From assembly GCF_024400535.1 (NCBI RefSeq), contig NZ_CP038800.1, forward strand, positions 2,666,001 to 2,730,000: DNA of 64,000 bases. Direction: 5' to 3'. Source of the DNA: Treponema denticola (GTDB lineage Bacteria > Spirochaetota > Spirochaetia > Treponematales > Treponemataceae). Positions 18,675 to 26,377 of this stretch are shown here, piece after piece; positions within the stretch are counted from its first letter, which is position 1, and each line of letters begins with the position of its first letter. The notes beneath the pieces are model-generated. The model was not told the origin of the DNA. It saw nothing but the letters and a program-made list of their open reading frames with translations, and ran no database searches. The position numbers and the translations under genes were made by a program.

Positions 18675-19319
18675 ATGCAAAAACTAAATGAGCTGTCAAA
18701 AAACGAAATTGAAGCTATATCTCATCGGATAGCGGATGCATTTTATGATTATAAGTATAATAGCGATGATAAGGGCTTACTTAAATACATATCAAATCGC
18801 GAAAATATGTTTGTATACATACATGCAATCGTTCAAGCTGCATATAATAGCGGCTTACTTTACACAACATCCCCAAACAGAGAAGGATATCTGATATTAG
18901 CAGGAAACGGACTTGGAAAAATCAGGTTCATCGATGGTATCAAAATGATAATTGCCGAAAAGAAAGCTCTTGGCGGATGGAAGAAAATGAAGGCTTTTAT
19001 ATCTGCGTGCTTTTCGGACGGCAATACAATTGAGACCCGAATGCGTAAAGCTAAACGAAAATTTATCAGAATAGAAGTATTGGTAGTATGTCAGGAATAT
19101 CAAAATCAAGGATACATGAGAAAAATGATGGACTTTGTCTATGAATTAGCTAATGAAAAAAAGGTTCCTATTATTCTTGACACCGACGATAAGGATAAGA
19201 GTTTAAGATATCAACATCTTGGAATGAAGCTTGATAGAGTCCGCAATTGCGGAGAAAAATTTCACATGTACGATTTAATACATGATATTGGTAATAATCA
19301 CGGTTATAGCTATTTTTAA
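18675..19319 (+). CDS. GNAT-family N-acetyltransferase
   Basis: The start at ATG 18675 (MQKLNELSKNEIEA) has GAAAGGA upstream and is preferred over the 18630 reading. The 214-residue protein has a GNAT fold: helical N-terminal half, then IRIEVLVVCQEYQNQGYMR near residue 135, where QxxGY/R is the acetyl-CoA pyrophosphate loop, and a C-terminal strand pair (PIILDTDDKDKSLRYQHLGM). The substrate is unknown. It lies downstream of the KAP gene and the antitoxin remnant and 18 bp ahead of a hydrolase gene, and its codon use is AT-rich like its neighbours. Confidence 0.75.
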   Translation: MQKLNELSKNEIEAISHRIADAFYDYKYNSDDKGLLKYISNRENMFVYIHAIVQAAYNSGLLYTTSPNREGYLILAGNGLGKIRFIDGIKMIIAEKKALGGWKKMKAFISACFSDGNTIETRMRKAKRKFIRIEVLVVCQEYQNQGYMRKMMDFVYELANEKKVPIILDTDDKDKSLRYQHLGMKLDRVRNCGEKFHMYDLIHDIGNNHGYSYF

Positions 19320-19337
19320 TTAATGGAGGTACTTTGA

Positions 19338-19940
19338 ATGAAAAATGCAGTTGTATATATACACGGAAAAGGCGGTTCTGCCGACGAAGCGCTTTACTAT
19401 AAAAAGTTTTTTAATGACGATTATGAGGTTTTAGGGTTTGATTATAAATCGGAATTACCTTGGCAGGCATGTGAGGAATTTCAAAACTATTTTGATTCCC
19501 TTATTCCGAAATATAATGAAATCTTATTAATTGCAAACAGTATAGGGGCTTACCTTTCTATGTTGGCCTTATCGGAAAAACCGATCAAAAAAGCACTGTT
19601 TGTTTCTCCCATTGTCGATATGGAAAATATCATTTTACACATGATGAAACGGGCAAAGATATCCGAAGAAGAACTTAGACTAAAAAAAGTCATCAACATT
19701 CAGTTCGGCGAACCCTTATCGTGGGAATATCTTTCTTTTGTCAGAAAAAATCCTATAGCATGGAACATTCCTACCGGCATTCTTTACGGTAAAAAAGACG
19801 ATATGACTTCTTTAGAAACAATAACGAATTTTGCGAATAAAATACATGCGAACTTAACGGTTTTTGATGAGGGAGAGCATTGGTTTCATACTGAAGAACA
19901 AATGAATTTTTTGGATACTTGGTTTAAAAGATTCGTTTGA
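19338..19940 (+). CDS. Small alpha/beta hydrolase
   Basis: This 200-residue alpha/beta-hydrolase-fold protein opens VVYIHGKGGSADEA (oxyanion strand) and has IANSIGAYLS near residue 75. In that elbow the nucleophile is Ser in N-S-I-G, slightly different from the usual GxSxG. An Asp near residue 155 (GKKDDMTS) and His in EGEHWFHT near residue 180 complete a plausible triad. It resembles YqiA/YdeN-type esterases; the substrate is unknown. GGAGGT precedes the ATG. It is likely cotranscribed with the GNAT gene. Confidence 0.75.
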   Translation: MKNAVVYIHGKGGSADEALYYKKFFNDDYEVLGFDYKSELPWQACEEFQNYFDSLIPKYNEILLIANSIGAYLSMLALSEKPIKKALFVSPIVDMENIILHMMKRAKISEEELRLKKVINIQFGEPLSWEYLSFVRKNPIAWNIPTGILYGKKDDMTSLETITNFANKIHANLTVFDEGEHWFHTEEQMNFLDTWFKRFV

Positions 19941-20041
19941 AAAATCTTTATACACCTGTTACGCCTCGATGAGTTCACGGATTGAATGCTGCATTAAGTT
20001 AGCTACTTTTCAATCTACCTCCTAGTGAGAAAATTAGAAAA

Positions 20042-20701
20042 TTAATCAGAATTTGCAATCTCATCTGCATTCTCTTTCAAATAAACAAAGTCTAATTGTC
20101 TCGCCGCTTCAATATATTCGCTTAATTTATCTGATTTTATTTTATAAAGAACACTGAGTGCCATTATTTTTTGATACTCTTCAGCATAGGTATCACCCTT
20201 ATATTTGTCTCTTTCCCAAAATTCAATCGCATACTGTTCTGCTTTTTTATAATCTATCTCACTTAAAGCACTTAAAGACATTCTCTGTGTATATTCATCA
20301 TCTACATTTATATACTTGAATACCCAATCAGTAACTGAACTATCATCTTTATAAACTGGCAATCTTTTTACTAGCTGCCACTTCGCAGTTGTATAAATTG
20401 AATCTATACATCTTTCAATCAAATATTTAAACCATTCTTTATATGACGAAATAAAGTCAGTCAAATATTCGCATTCATTGTCCCTGGCTACACAATAAAG
20501 TATAGATTCTAAATCAGTTTCGGTAACATCTTTTACTTCTACATTCTTTACAAATGAGATTGCAGATTCTCTCATTCTATCAAAAGAAGGACCTAGAAAT
20601 TCTCCATTATCAGTATCTTCAGTCATCTCAGAATAATGCTTATAAACCCATTCTTTGTATATTCTCACTTCTTTATTTAGTATTCGGCTGTATTTATTCA
20701 A
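20042..20701 (-). CDS. Alpha-helical (HEAT-like) protein, copy 1, immunity-like
   Basis: The 219-residue protein reads from TTG 20701; no named family is recognised. The second half has repeated helix pairs (TQRMSLSALSEIDYKKAEQ, then YQKIMALSVLYKIKSDKL), as in HEAT-repeat immunity proteins. A nearly identical copy lies at 23430-24098. Three residues differ within the shared part (Asp/Asn, Thr/Ala, Ala/Ser), and the last residues differ (NSD here, NSGLIQ there). Its place among DUF2004 and DUF4261 genes suggests a role in protection against a polymorphic toxin, but no toxin gene is in the window. Confidence 0.6.
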   Translation of the reverse strand: MNKYSRILNKEVRIYKEWVYKHYSEMTEDTDNGEFLGPSFDRMRESAISFVKNVEVKDVTETDLESILYCVARDNECEYLTDFISSYKEWFKYLIERCIDSIYTTAKWQLVKRLPVYKDDSSVTDWVFKYINVDDEYTQRMSLSALSEIDYKKAEQYAIEFWERDKYKGDTYAEEYQKIMALSVLYKIKSDKLSEYIEAARQLDFVYLKENADEIANSD

Positions 20702-20729
20702 ACGCCCACCCCTAACATTTATTTGATAT
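20047..20729. repeat. 683-bp duplication, copy 1 (copy 2 at 23444-24126)
   Basis: Identity runs from the last codons of the helical gene to 28 bp beyond its start. I see three mismatches in 683 bp when the copies are read side by side. The two copies are in the same orientation, 3397 bp apart, and enclose the other immunity-like genes. Confidence 0.95.
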
Positions 20730-20822
20730 GAATTTTTTCATATTCTTCTCTTTAAAACTTAAATTTGTAACTATCATTTTTTTCTCTTCTTCATTTTCAA
20801 TCTCTTTAGCTACAACACCAAT
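20712..20822 (-). pseudogene. Orphan C-terminal gene fragment
   Basis: On the minus strand a frame with no start of its own reads GVVAKEIENEEEKKMIV and ends FISNKC at a stop at 20712-20714. The last codons (SNKC) also precede copy 2 of the helical gene at 24126, so the fragment is the tail of a gene that once lay upstream of both copies. I do not recognise the protein. Confidence 0.35.
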
Positions 20823-21280
20823 TAACTTTCCCAATCAATGGCTATGATCTTTGCATCTTCACCGAATTTTACGCAGAGTATTTCATCGCTTTCATCAGGT
20901 GCAATCATAAAATCCATTGCGATGTGCGGCTGTTCACTGTCAATCCATAAGGATACATTCGTTACCGTCATTTTACTTACAAACTCGGTAATATCGCTCG
21001 GCAAATCTTCTAGTCCGCATTCTTCAATATGAAAGTCGATATAGTAACTGTCATCTTTTAAATATGCTATAAGTGCTTTTCTTGCTTCTTTTATTTTATC
21101 GTCTATGTTCTCAAGAAACTGTGCATAAAGGTCGAGCATGCCGGTAGACAGTTCTACATTTTTGCCGAGCCAAAGACAGGTATCTATCCCCTGAATCTCT
21201 TTTTCCCAAATTACATCCACCACATCGTCTGTTATCGCAAGATTCAACTGACCGAAGTATTGATGTTCCATTTTTTTCAT
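20822..21280 (-). CDS. DUF2004-family protein, immunity-like
   Basis: The start at ATG 21280 (MKKMEHQYFGQLNL) has TTGGAGGTG upstream. The 152-residue protein matches DUF2004 in layout: an opening HQYFGQLNL, DVIWEKEIQGIDTCLWLG, a helical LDLYAQFLENIDDKIKEARK, and a C-terminal strand set (DEILCVKFGEDAKIIAIDW). DUF2004 proteins are often found among immunity genes of polymorphic toxin systems. The first 214 bp of this unit, including its start, are duplicated at 22337-22550. Confidence 0.7.
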   Translation of the reverse strand: MKKMEHQYFGQLNLAITDDVVDVIWEKEIQGIDTCLWLGKNVELSTGMLDLYAQFLENIDDKIKEARKALIAYLKDDSYYIDFHIEECGLEDLPSDITEFVSKMTVTNVSLWIDSEQPHIAMDFMIAPDESDEILCVKFGEDAKIIAIDWES

Positions 21281-21394
21281 AGTTTCACCTCCAATGAAAA
21301 CTTTTTGCAGCAAATATCAATTTGCCATACTATTTGACAAACGGGTTCCAATCTGCTAATACGTACATATCCATTTACACAATTTTTCGGACAG
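21181..21394. repeat. 214-bp repeat, copy A (5' end of the DUF2004 gene; copy B at 22337-22550)
   Basis: This covers the first ~33 codons and upstream region of the DUF2004 gene. Copy B at 22337-22550 is aligned without gaps, with about seven mismatches seen. The two direct repeats flank the 21688-22305 gene and a GC-rich fragment. Confidence 0.9.
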
Positions 21395-21600
21395 ACTCGC
21401 ATCTCCGTGAATTGTCTTCCATCATCGCCTCTATCCAGCAGATCGGCATCCTCTACAACGAAGCCGTGAAGACGCTGAACAGCTACCACTCCGTAGCCAC
21501 GGCTCAACGAATGCTCGCCAAGCTCGAGAAGTATTCCGTGCTCCTCATTAAGCTACAAGAGCAAGCGATAGCTCTAAGGGAGGATTTAAGAACCCAATGA
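21395..21600 (+). pseudogene. GC-rich C-terminal gene fragment of unknown origin
   Basis: The frame reads RELSSIIASIQQIGILYNEA and continues to ALREDLRTQ with a stop at 21598-21600. It is clearly richer in G+C than the flanking immunity genes and lies on the opposite strand. It has no start of its own, since homology to the repeat begins just before it. It looks like the end of a helical protein brought in by recombination. I do not recognise the family. Confidence 0.4.
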
Positions 21601-21687
21601 CTTTTCTTCGCCTCGCTTACTCGGCGGATAATTCTAATCAGTAGGATTACCTACAATCCCAATACGAGTCGTACTATCTTGAGAGTA

Positions 21688-22305
21688 TTATGGCTTATAG
21701 ATTCCAGCTTTTAACGCTTCCACAAATTCCACCCCATAAATAGAAGCTTCCAAGCAAGCTTTTCGAAACTCATCAGTACAAAATAGCCTGTTGAAGAAGT
21801 AGCTACTATCTGTCATAAATACCTGTTGGGATATATCTGTCCTTAAGTGTAGCTCTATAGGCTTCTTTATAAAGCCTTTCTTGTCATAAACAATATTAGA
21901 TGACGTATGGTCAATTAAGTCTGTATAATTATAGAAGCGGATGTAGTAATACTCTTTTTTAGCGACACTATCTCCAAACTTATTTACCATATACACTGGA
22001 GTTGAAACATACGGTGTAGAGGTATGCCTCTGTAATAACCCAAGAAAAACATGGGATACTATAAATCCTGCACTATTAAAGCGTAAATCAAAGTTATACA
22101 CTCTATCTCTTGTTACAAACCAAAGCTGTTTGGGGAGCTCTACAGGAGCATTGACAGAAGTCCTCCAGTCTCCATAATCTGAAGGTAAGGGGGCGAAAGG
22201 ATTCTTTTTCTGGAATTCTGTATGCATAATCCCTTCGGAAAGGCTAAGAGGAGCTCCTCTTCCTTCCTTCTCAAATAGAGCCCAGTAGTTATTTGAGTCT
22301 ACCAT
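21688..22305 (-). CDS. Unassigned protein in the immunity island
   Basis: The 205-residue protein has a start at ATG 22305 with an AGAGAAG upstream. It is rich in aromatic residues with several beta-strands (KQLWFVTRDRVYNFDLRF, EYYYIRFYNY) and ends with a helical KACLEASIYGVEFVEALKAG. This layout resembles Imm11/Imm43-type immunity proteins, but I cannot assign it with confidence. It is enclosed by the direct repeats at 21181 and 22337, as if it were an exchangeable unit. Confidence 0.55.
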   Translation of the reverse strand: MVDSNNYWALFEKEGRGAPLSLSEGIMHTEFQKKNPFAPLPSDYGDWRTSVNAPVELPKQLWFVTRDRVYNFDLRFNSAGFIVSHVFLGLLQRHTSTPYVSTPVYMVNKFGDSVAKKEYYYIRFYNYTDLIDHTSSNIVYDKKGFIKKPIELHLRTDISQQVFMTDSSYFFNRLFCTDEFRKACLEASIYGVEFVEALKAGIYKP

Positions 22306-22331
22306 AAGTACTCTTCTCTTTTATCGTTCCT

Positions 22332-22436
22332 TTATTTATCTATCCCCTGAATCTCTTTTTCCCAAATTACATCCACCACATCGTCTGTTATCGCAAGATT
22401 CAACTGACCGAAGTATTGATGTTCCATTTTTTTCAT
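22332..22436 (-). pseudogene. Truncated second copy of the DUF2004 gene start
   Basis: The minus-strand ORF begins at ATG 22436 with GGAGG-type upstream sequence copied from the intact gene. It encodes the first ~33 residues of the DUF2004 protein and then runs into a stop at 22332-22334. The break is at 22337, where the repeat ends. Confidence 0.8.
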
Positions 22437-22550
22437 AGTTTAACCTCCAATAAAAACCTTTTGTAGCAAATATCAGTTTGCCATACTATTTGACAAACGG
22501 GTTCCAATCTGCTAATACGTACATATCCATTTACACAATTTTCCTGACAG
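22337..22550. repeat. 214-bp repeat, copy B
   Basis: This is the partner of 21181-21394 in direct orientation. It ends two bases short of the stop codon of the DUF4261 gene at 22553. Confidence 0.9.
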
Positions 22551-22552
22551 GG

Positions 22553-23290
22553 TCATAATTCCAACTTTAATGATGTGCCATCCAAATAAATTGCTTCCGA
22601 TTCTGTGATTTTAATTTTCTGTTCTTCGGTAAATCCTATGGTTTCTCCGTGGTGCAGCGTTACATCTTGTTCTAAAACGTACTCAAGGATAGATAATAGA
22701 AAATCATATACTTCACTACCTTTCATATGTGCATCGATTATTTCTATTTCGGATTTACCGAACTCTTTCATCCCATATGTATAAGCACTGCTTTTCTTAT
22801 CTCCATTGATAATCCCGATATACACCCACAGCTGAATTGGTAACATATCCTCCAATAAAAAATGAGCAAAATCAAGATAAAGATTTTTTGGGAGTAACAG
22901 TGTCGATTCACCTTGATATACCCCTATTGCCGTTTCACACGTTCTCAAAATAGAAGCATTCACTTTAGTTAACAGAGAGTACCTTTCCACTGCCGATGTA
23001 TTGTCAGCTAAAACTGAAACTATTGCATGCTGTGTATGTTCTTTTACCTCTTTCTCCGCATCTTTCCAAAGGTAAGAATAGCTGTACATGGATTCAAATT
23101 CTTCAGCGGGTATGGGTGCAGGCATCAACCCAATGACTACACATTCTTCGCCGATTTCAAATGAAGCGGTAGTATCATCACCCTCTATCTGATCAACCGT
23201 AAGACCCCAATATGATTTTAAATCCTCGATAACTTTCTCCAATGAATACCCGCTATCGCCTTTAAACATTGGCATAGATAAAATTCCCAT
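22553..23290 (-). CDS. DUF4261-family protein, immunity-like
   Basis: The 245-residue protein starts at ATG 23290 with AGGAGATATC upstream. It has the DUF4261 layout: ASFEIGEECVVIGLMPAPIP near residue 45, a helical AVERYSLLTKVNASIL at ~105, AIGVYQGESTLLLPKNLYL at ~122 and a C-terminal HHGETIGFTEEQKIKI. DUF4261 proteins are found among immunity genes of polymorphic toxins and in suppressor-like loci; the biochemical role is unknown. The gene is followed at once by repeat copy B. Confidence 0.72.
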   Translation of the reverse strand: MGILSMPMFKGDSGYSLEKVIEDLKSYWGLTVDQIEGDDTTASFEIGEECVVIGLMPAPIPAEEFESMYSYSYLWKDAEKEVKEHTQHAIVSVLADNTSAVERYSLLTKVNASILRTCETAIGVYQGESTLLLPKNLYLDFAHFLLEDMLPIQLWVYIGIINGDKKSSAYTYGMKEFGKSEIEIIDAHMKGSEVYDFLLSILEYVLEQDVTLHHGETIGFTEEQKIKITESEAIYLDGTSLKLEL

Positions 23291-23429
23291 GATATCTCCT
23301 TTTTGCTATTATAATTTTTTCTGAATAGAATAGTCAATAGTAGTTCAGTACCTGAACATCCCAAATGTATTTAAGCAACACTTTTTTTAGCTGCTGTTTG
23401 ATTTGGTTTTTTTAAGGGCGGTTGCCCTT

Positions 23430-24098
23430 TTATTGTATCAGTCCAGAATTTGCAATCTCATCTGAATTCTCTTTCAAATAAACAAAGTCTAATTGTCTCG
23501 CCGCTTCAATATATTCGCTTAATTTATCTGATTTTATTTTATAAAGAACACTGAGTGCCATTATTTTTTGATACTCTTCAGCATAGGTATCACCCTTATA
23601 TTTGTCTCTTTCCCAAAATTCAATCGCATACTGTTCTGCTTTTTTATAATCTATCTCACTTAAAGCACTTAAAGACATTCTCTGTGTATATTCATCATCT
23701 ACATTTATATACTTGAATACCCAATCAGTAACTGAACTATCATCTTTATAAACTGGCAATCTTTTTACTAGCTGCCACTTCGCAGTTGTATAAATTGAAT
23801 CTATACATCTTTCAATCAAATATTTAAACCATTCTTTATATGACGAAATAAAGTCAGCCAAATATTCGCATTCATTGTCCCTGGCTACACAATAAAGTAT
23901 AGATTCTAAATCAGTTTCGGTAACATCTTTTACTTCTACATTCTTTACAAATGAGATTGCAGATTCTCTCATTCTATTAAAAGAAGGACCTAGAAATTCT
24001 CCATTATCAGTATCTTCAGTCATCTCAGAATAATGCTTATAAACCCATTCTTTGTATATTCTCACTTCTTTATTTAGTATTCGGCTGTATTTATTCAA
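23430..24098 (-). CDS. Alpha-helical (HEAT-like) protein, copy 2, immunity-like
   Basis: This is the 222-residue second copy of the gene at 20042, read from TTG 24098. It differs by three residues in the shared part and has a longer tail (NSGLIQ instead of NSD) because the duplication ends at 23444 inside the last codons. The function is unknown. The position upstream of DUF4261 and the close duplication fit a rearranging immunity gene set. Confidence 0.6.
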   Translation of the reverse strand: MNKYSRILNKEVRIYKEWVYKHYSEMTEDTDNGEFLGPSFNRMRESAISFVKNVEVKDVTETDLESILYCVARDNECEYLADFISSYKEWFKYLIERCIDSIYTTAKWQLVKRLPVYKDDSSVTDWVFKYINVDDEYTQRMSLSALSEIDYKKAEQYAIEFWERDKYKGDTYAEEYQKIMALSVLYKIKSDKLSEYIEAARQLDFVYLKENSDEIANSGLIQ

Positions 24099-24126
24099 AC
24101 GCCCACCCCTAACATTTATTTGATAT
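23444..24126. repeat. 683-bp duplication, copy 2
   Basis: This is the partner of 20047-20729. The boundaries are sharp: to the right the sequence becomes the metallo-beta-lactamase-fold remnant. Confidence 0.95.
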
Positions 24127-24153
24127 CACATCTGTCCAAGATAAACTAGGAAG

Positions 24154-24339
24154 TTAAAAAAGTCTGTAATTCGTGATATCACTAAGACTAATTTTATGCC
24201 TCTTTATTTCCTTATAAAAAGCCCGCATTGTGCCCGCATAATCAGTATCAAAAAGTAGATTACCGGTATCTCCTTTAATTAAAAAAGTGTTTGTATTTCC
24301 ATATCTCAATTTATTTACAATCTCACTCACCCTCCACAA
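24154..24339 (-). pseudogene. Truncated metallo-beta-lactamase-fold hydrolase
   Basis: The ~60-residue frame reads NTNTFLIKGDTGNLLFDTDY and on to SLSDITNYRLF, matching the first 60 residues of MBL-fold hydrolases. It stops where the metal-binding HxHxDH motif should follow, so all catalytic residues are missing. The downstream break lies next to the duplicated helical gene, which probably replaced the rest. Confidence 0.6.
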
Positions 24340-24350
24340 CTTCTCATGTG

Positions 24351-24455
24351 TCAGCTAATAAATTTACTCGCCAACTTATACACTTGATTTATTTCTTTGC
24401 TTTCTAAGTTCCAATTATTGAGTTCAGCAAACGAACTCACCACCTTTTTCTTCAA
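24351..24455 (-). CDS. Possible 34-residue small protein
   Basis: TTG at 24455 opens a short frame (KKKVVSSFAELNNWNLES, ending LASKFIS) that stops 11 bp before the MBL remnant. A TATAAT element precedes it on the minus strand. There is no strong Shine-Dalgarno and no family that I recognise. It may be a small upstream gene of the MBL operon or chance. Confidence 0.25.
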   Translation of the reverse strand: MKKKVVSSFAELNNWNLESKEINQVYKLASKFIS

Positions 24456-24519
24456 AGTTTTCTCTCTACATATTTGCTAATATTATACCATTTTTTAAGC
24501 TTTTCTCCACTGTCAGATC

Positions 24520-24632
24520 CCCCCAGGTTAGCGATGGTAGCTGCGCCGTAGGCGTTCCGGAACGCAGTGGAGGAATGGAGCGGCAGCGGAACAGCGGACG
24601 TAGCGCCCCGAACGCAGTGAGGGGAACCTCCA
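24520..24632. repeat. GC-rich intergenic element
   Basis: This stretch is much more GC-rich than its left flank. It contains the perfect palindrome GCGTTCCGGAACGC (24552-24565) and a repeated AACGCAGTG(G)AGG word. It sits just behind the ABC exporter operon and was probably imported with it. The remaining 24340-24519 is AT-rich spacer apart from the small ORF. Confidence 0.5.
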
Positions 24633-24637
24633 TATAA

Positions 24638-26377
24638 TTATTTATGTACCTTCCAGCTTGCAGCTTCGCGCCTCTCGCCGATAAAGTTTCGGTATATGCC
24701 GTCCTGCTCCATCAGTTCGGCATGTGTGCCCTGCTGCACAATCTTGCCGCGGTCTACGACGATAATCTGATCGGCTCTCTCTACGGTTTTCAGCCGATGA
24801 GCAATCATGATGACGGTCTTTTCGGCGGTGAGCGCTTGGATGGCGCGCATCAGCTCATTTTCATTTTCGGGATCAATGTTGGCAGTTGCCTCATCCAAAA
24901 AGATGACCGGTGCGTTTTTCATCATGGCGCGGGCAATGGAGATGCGCTGCTTTTCGCCGCCGGAAAGACTTGCGCCGCCTTCACCGACAACCGTATCGTA
25001 TCCGTGGGGAAGGCTTGAGATAAAGTCATGGCAGCAGGCTTTTTTTGCCGCAGCGATCACATCCTCCATCGGAGCGCCGGGCTGACCAAAGCGGATATTG
25101 TTGGCAATGGTGTCGTGAAATAAATAAACCGATTGGAACACAAAGCTGAAATTCGCCATCAAAGAATCCATATCGTAATCCTTCACATTCCGGTCTCCCA
25201 GCATAACGGTTCCCCCGTCTACATCCCAGAACCGTGCAAGCAGATTTACCAAGGTGGTTTTTCCTCCGCCGGAAGGACCGACAATCGCCGTCGTGGTCTT
25301 TTCAGGGATATGCAATGAAATCCCGTCGATAATCTTTCGCTTCTCATACGAAAATGCGATATCCTGCGCAACAATATCACGCACTGCCGGTTCAATCGTT
25401 TCTCCGGATATATCCATCTGCGGCGTGTTCAGAATTTCCTGCGCCCGGTCAACACTCATATCAACCACGCGCAGCAGTGATGAGTATTGTCCTGCCGTTT
25501 CCAAACTGGTATAGATGATAAATGCGGAGATTACCATGACAACAGCATTCAGCGCGTCCATACTTCCGGCACAATAAAATGCGCATGAAAAAGCTACCAT
25601 TGCCGCACCGGTAAGCTTGGCGATAAAACTCTGCAATGCTATGCGGGGCACCAGTGTCATTTCCATATCGATATTGATCTTACTATTTTCCGAGATGGCC
25701 TCATTTAATTCCTTGCTCTTAACTCCCGTCAACCGGTAAGCCTTAACCTCGGTCATACCCTGCAAGTATTCCAGAACTTTTTCTACGAGCCTTTCATCTG
25801 CGCGTATCTTTTTTCCCGACACCTTTTCGGAAGCAATCCGGAGACGGCTGTTTGCAAAAAGAAACAGCGAAAAACCGCAGAGCAGCACACAGGCGATTCT
25901 CCAGTCGAAGAAAAACAGCATGACGACAATAAGCGAGGTTGTAAGCAAGCCATCGCAGACAAGCATTACCACACGAGTCGCAATATTTTCAAGACTTTCC
26001 ATTATGTTAGTTGTAATAGATGTAATCTGCCCGAGGCTGTTGGCGTTAAAGTATCCCATCGGAAGATACCGCATGTGCTCCGCAATCTCCACCCGCTTTT
26101 TCGCACAAGTGTCATAACCCCCTTCGGTCTGCAACATAACGGCTTTTGATTTTAGCAATCCCGATCCGGCAATGCTGATCAGCATAATCCCTAACGAGAG
26201 TAGGATATCCTTTGTTTCTACCGTTCCGTTCATCAGCGCCCGAATCATCACTGCAATCGCCGGAATCTTTAGCGCCTCAAACAGAGCCTGAATAACATTG
26301 AGCCGAATGGAAGTGATGAATTTCCGGCGGTTTTCTTCACCGCAAAACGCAAAAAACTTTCTAATAACTTTAAGCAT
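24638..26377 (-). CDS. ABC exporter half-transporter (permease-ATPase fusion), second gene
   Basis: The 579-residue protein has an N-terminal six-helix ABC transmembrane domain (to residue ~310) and a nucleotide-binding domain. The latter has GPSGGGKTTLV (Walker A, ~365), LSGGEKQRISIARAM (signature, ~470) and PVIFLDEATANIDP (Walker B). It overlaps the stop of the partner gene by 8 bp, so the two form a heterodimer. The arrangement with a TetR regulator resembles YbtPQ/IrtAB-type and multidrug exporters; the substrate is not clear. Base composition is GC-richer than the neighbours, which fits horizontal transfer. Confidence 0.88.
   Translation of the reverse strand: MLKVIRKFFAFCGEENRRKFITSIRLNVIQALFEALKIPAIAVMIRALMNGTVETKDILLSLGIMLISIAGSGLLKSKAVMLQTEGGYDTCAKKRVEIAEHMRYLPMGYFNANSLGQITSITTNIMESLENIATRVVMLVCDGLLTTSLIVVMLFFFDWRIACVLLCGFSLFLFANSRLRIASEKVSGKKIRADERLVEKVLEYLQGMTEVKAYRLTGVKSKELNEAISENSKINIDMEMTLVPRIALQSFIAKLTGAAMVAFSCAFYCAGSMDALNAVVMVISAFIIYTSLETAGQYSSLLRVVDMSVDRAQEILNTPQMDISGETIEPAVRDIVAQDIAFSYEKRKIIDGISLHIPEKTTTAIVGPSGGGKTTLVNLLARFWDVDGGTVMLGDRNVKDYDMDSLMANFSFVFQSVYLFHDTIANNIRFGQPGAPMEDVIAAAKKACCHDFISSLPHGYDTVVGEGGASLSGGEKQRISIARAMMKNAPVIFLDEATANIDPENENELMRAIQALTAEKTVIMIAHRLKTVERADQIIVVDRGKIVQQGTHAELMEQDGIYRNFIGERREAASWKVHK

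Noticed and set aside
20700-24130. Integron cassette array with attC sites
   Set aside because: Single-gene units suggested it, since oral treponemes can carry integrons, but the gene boundaries lack matching GTTRRRY/RYYYAAC pairs and differ from each other.
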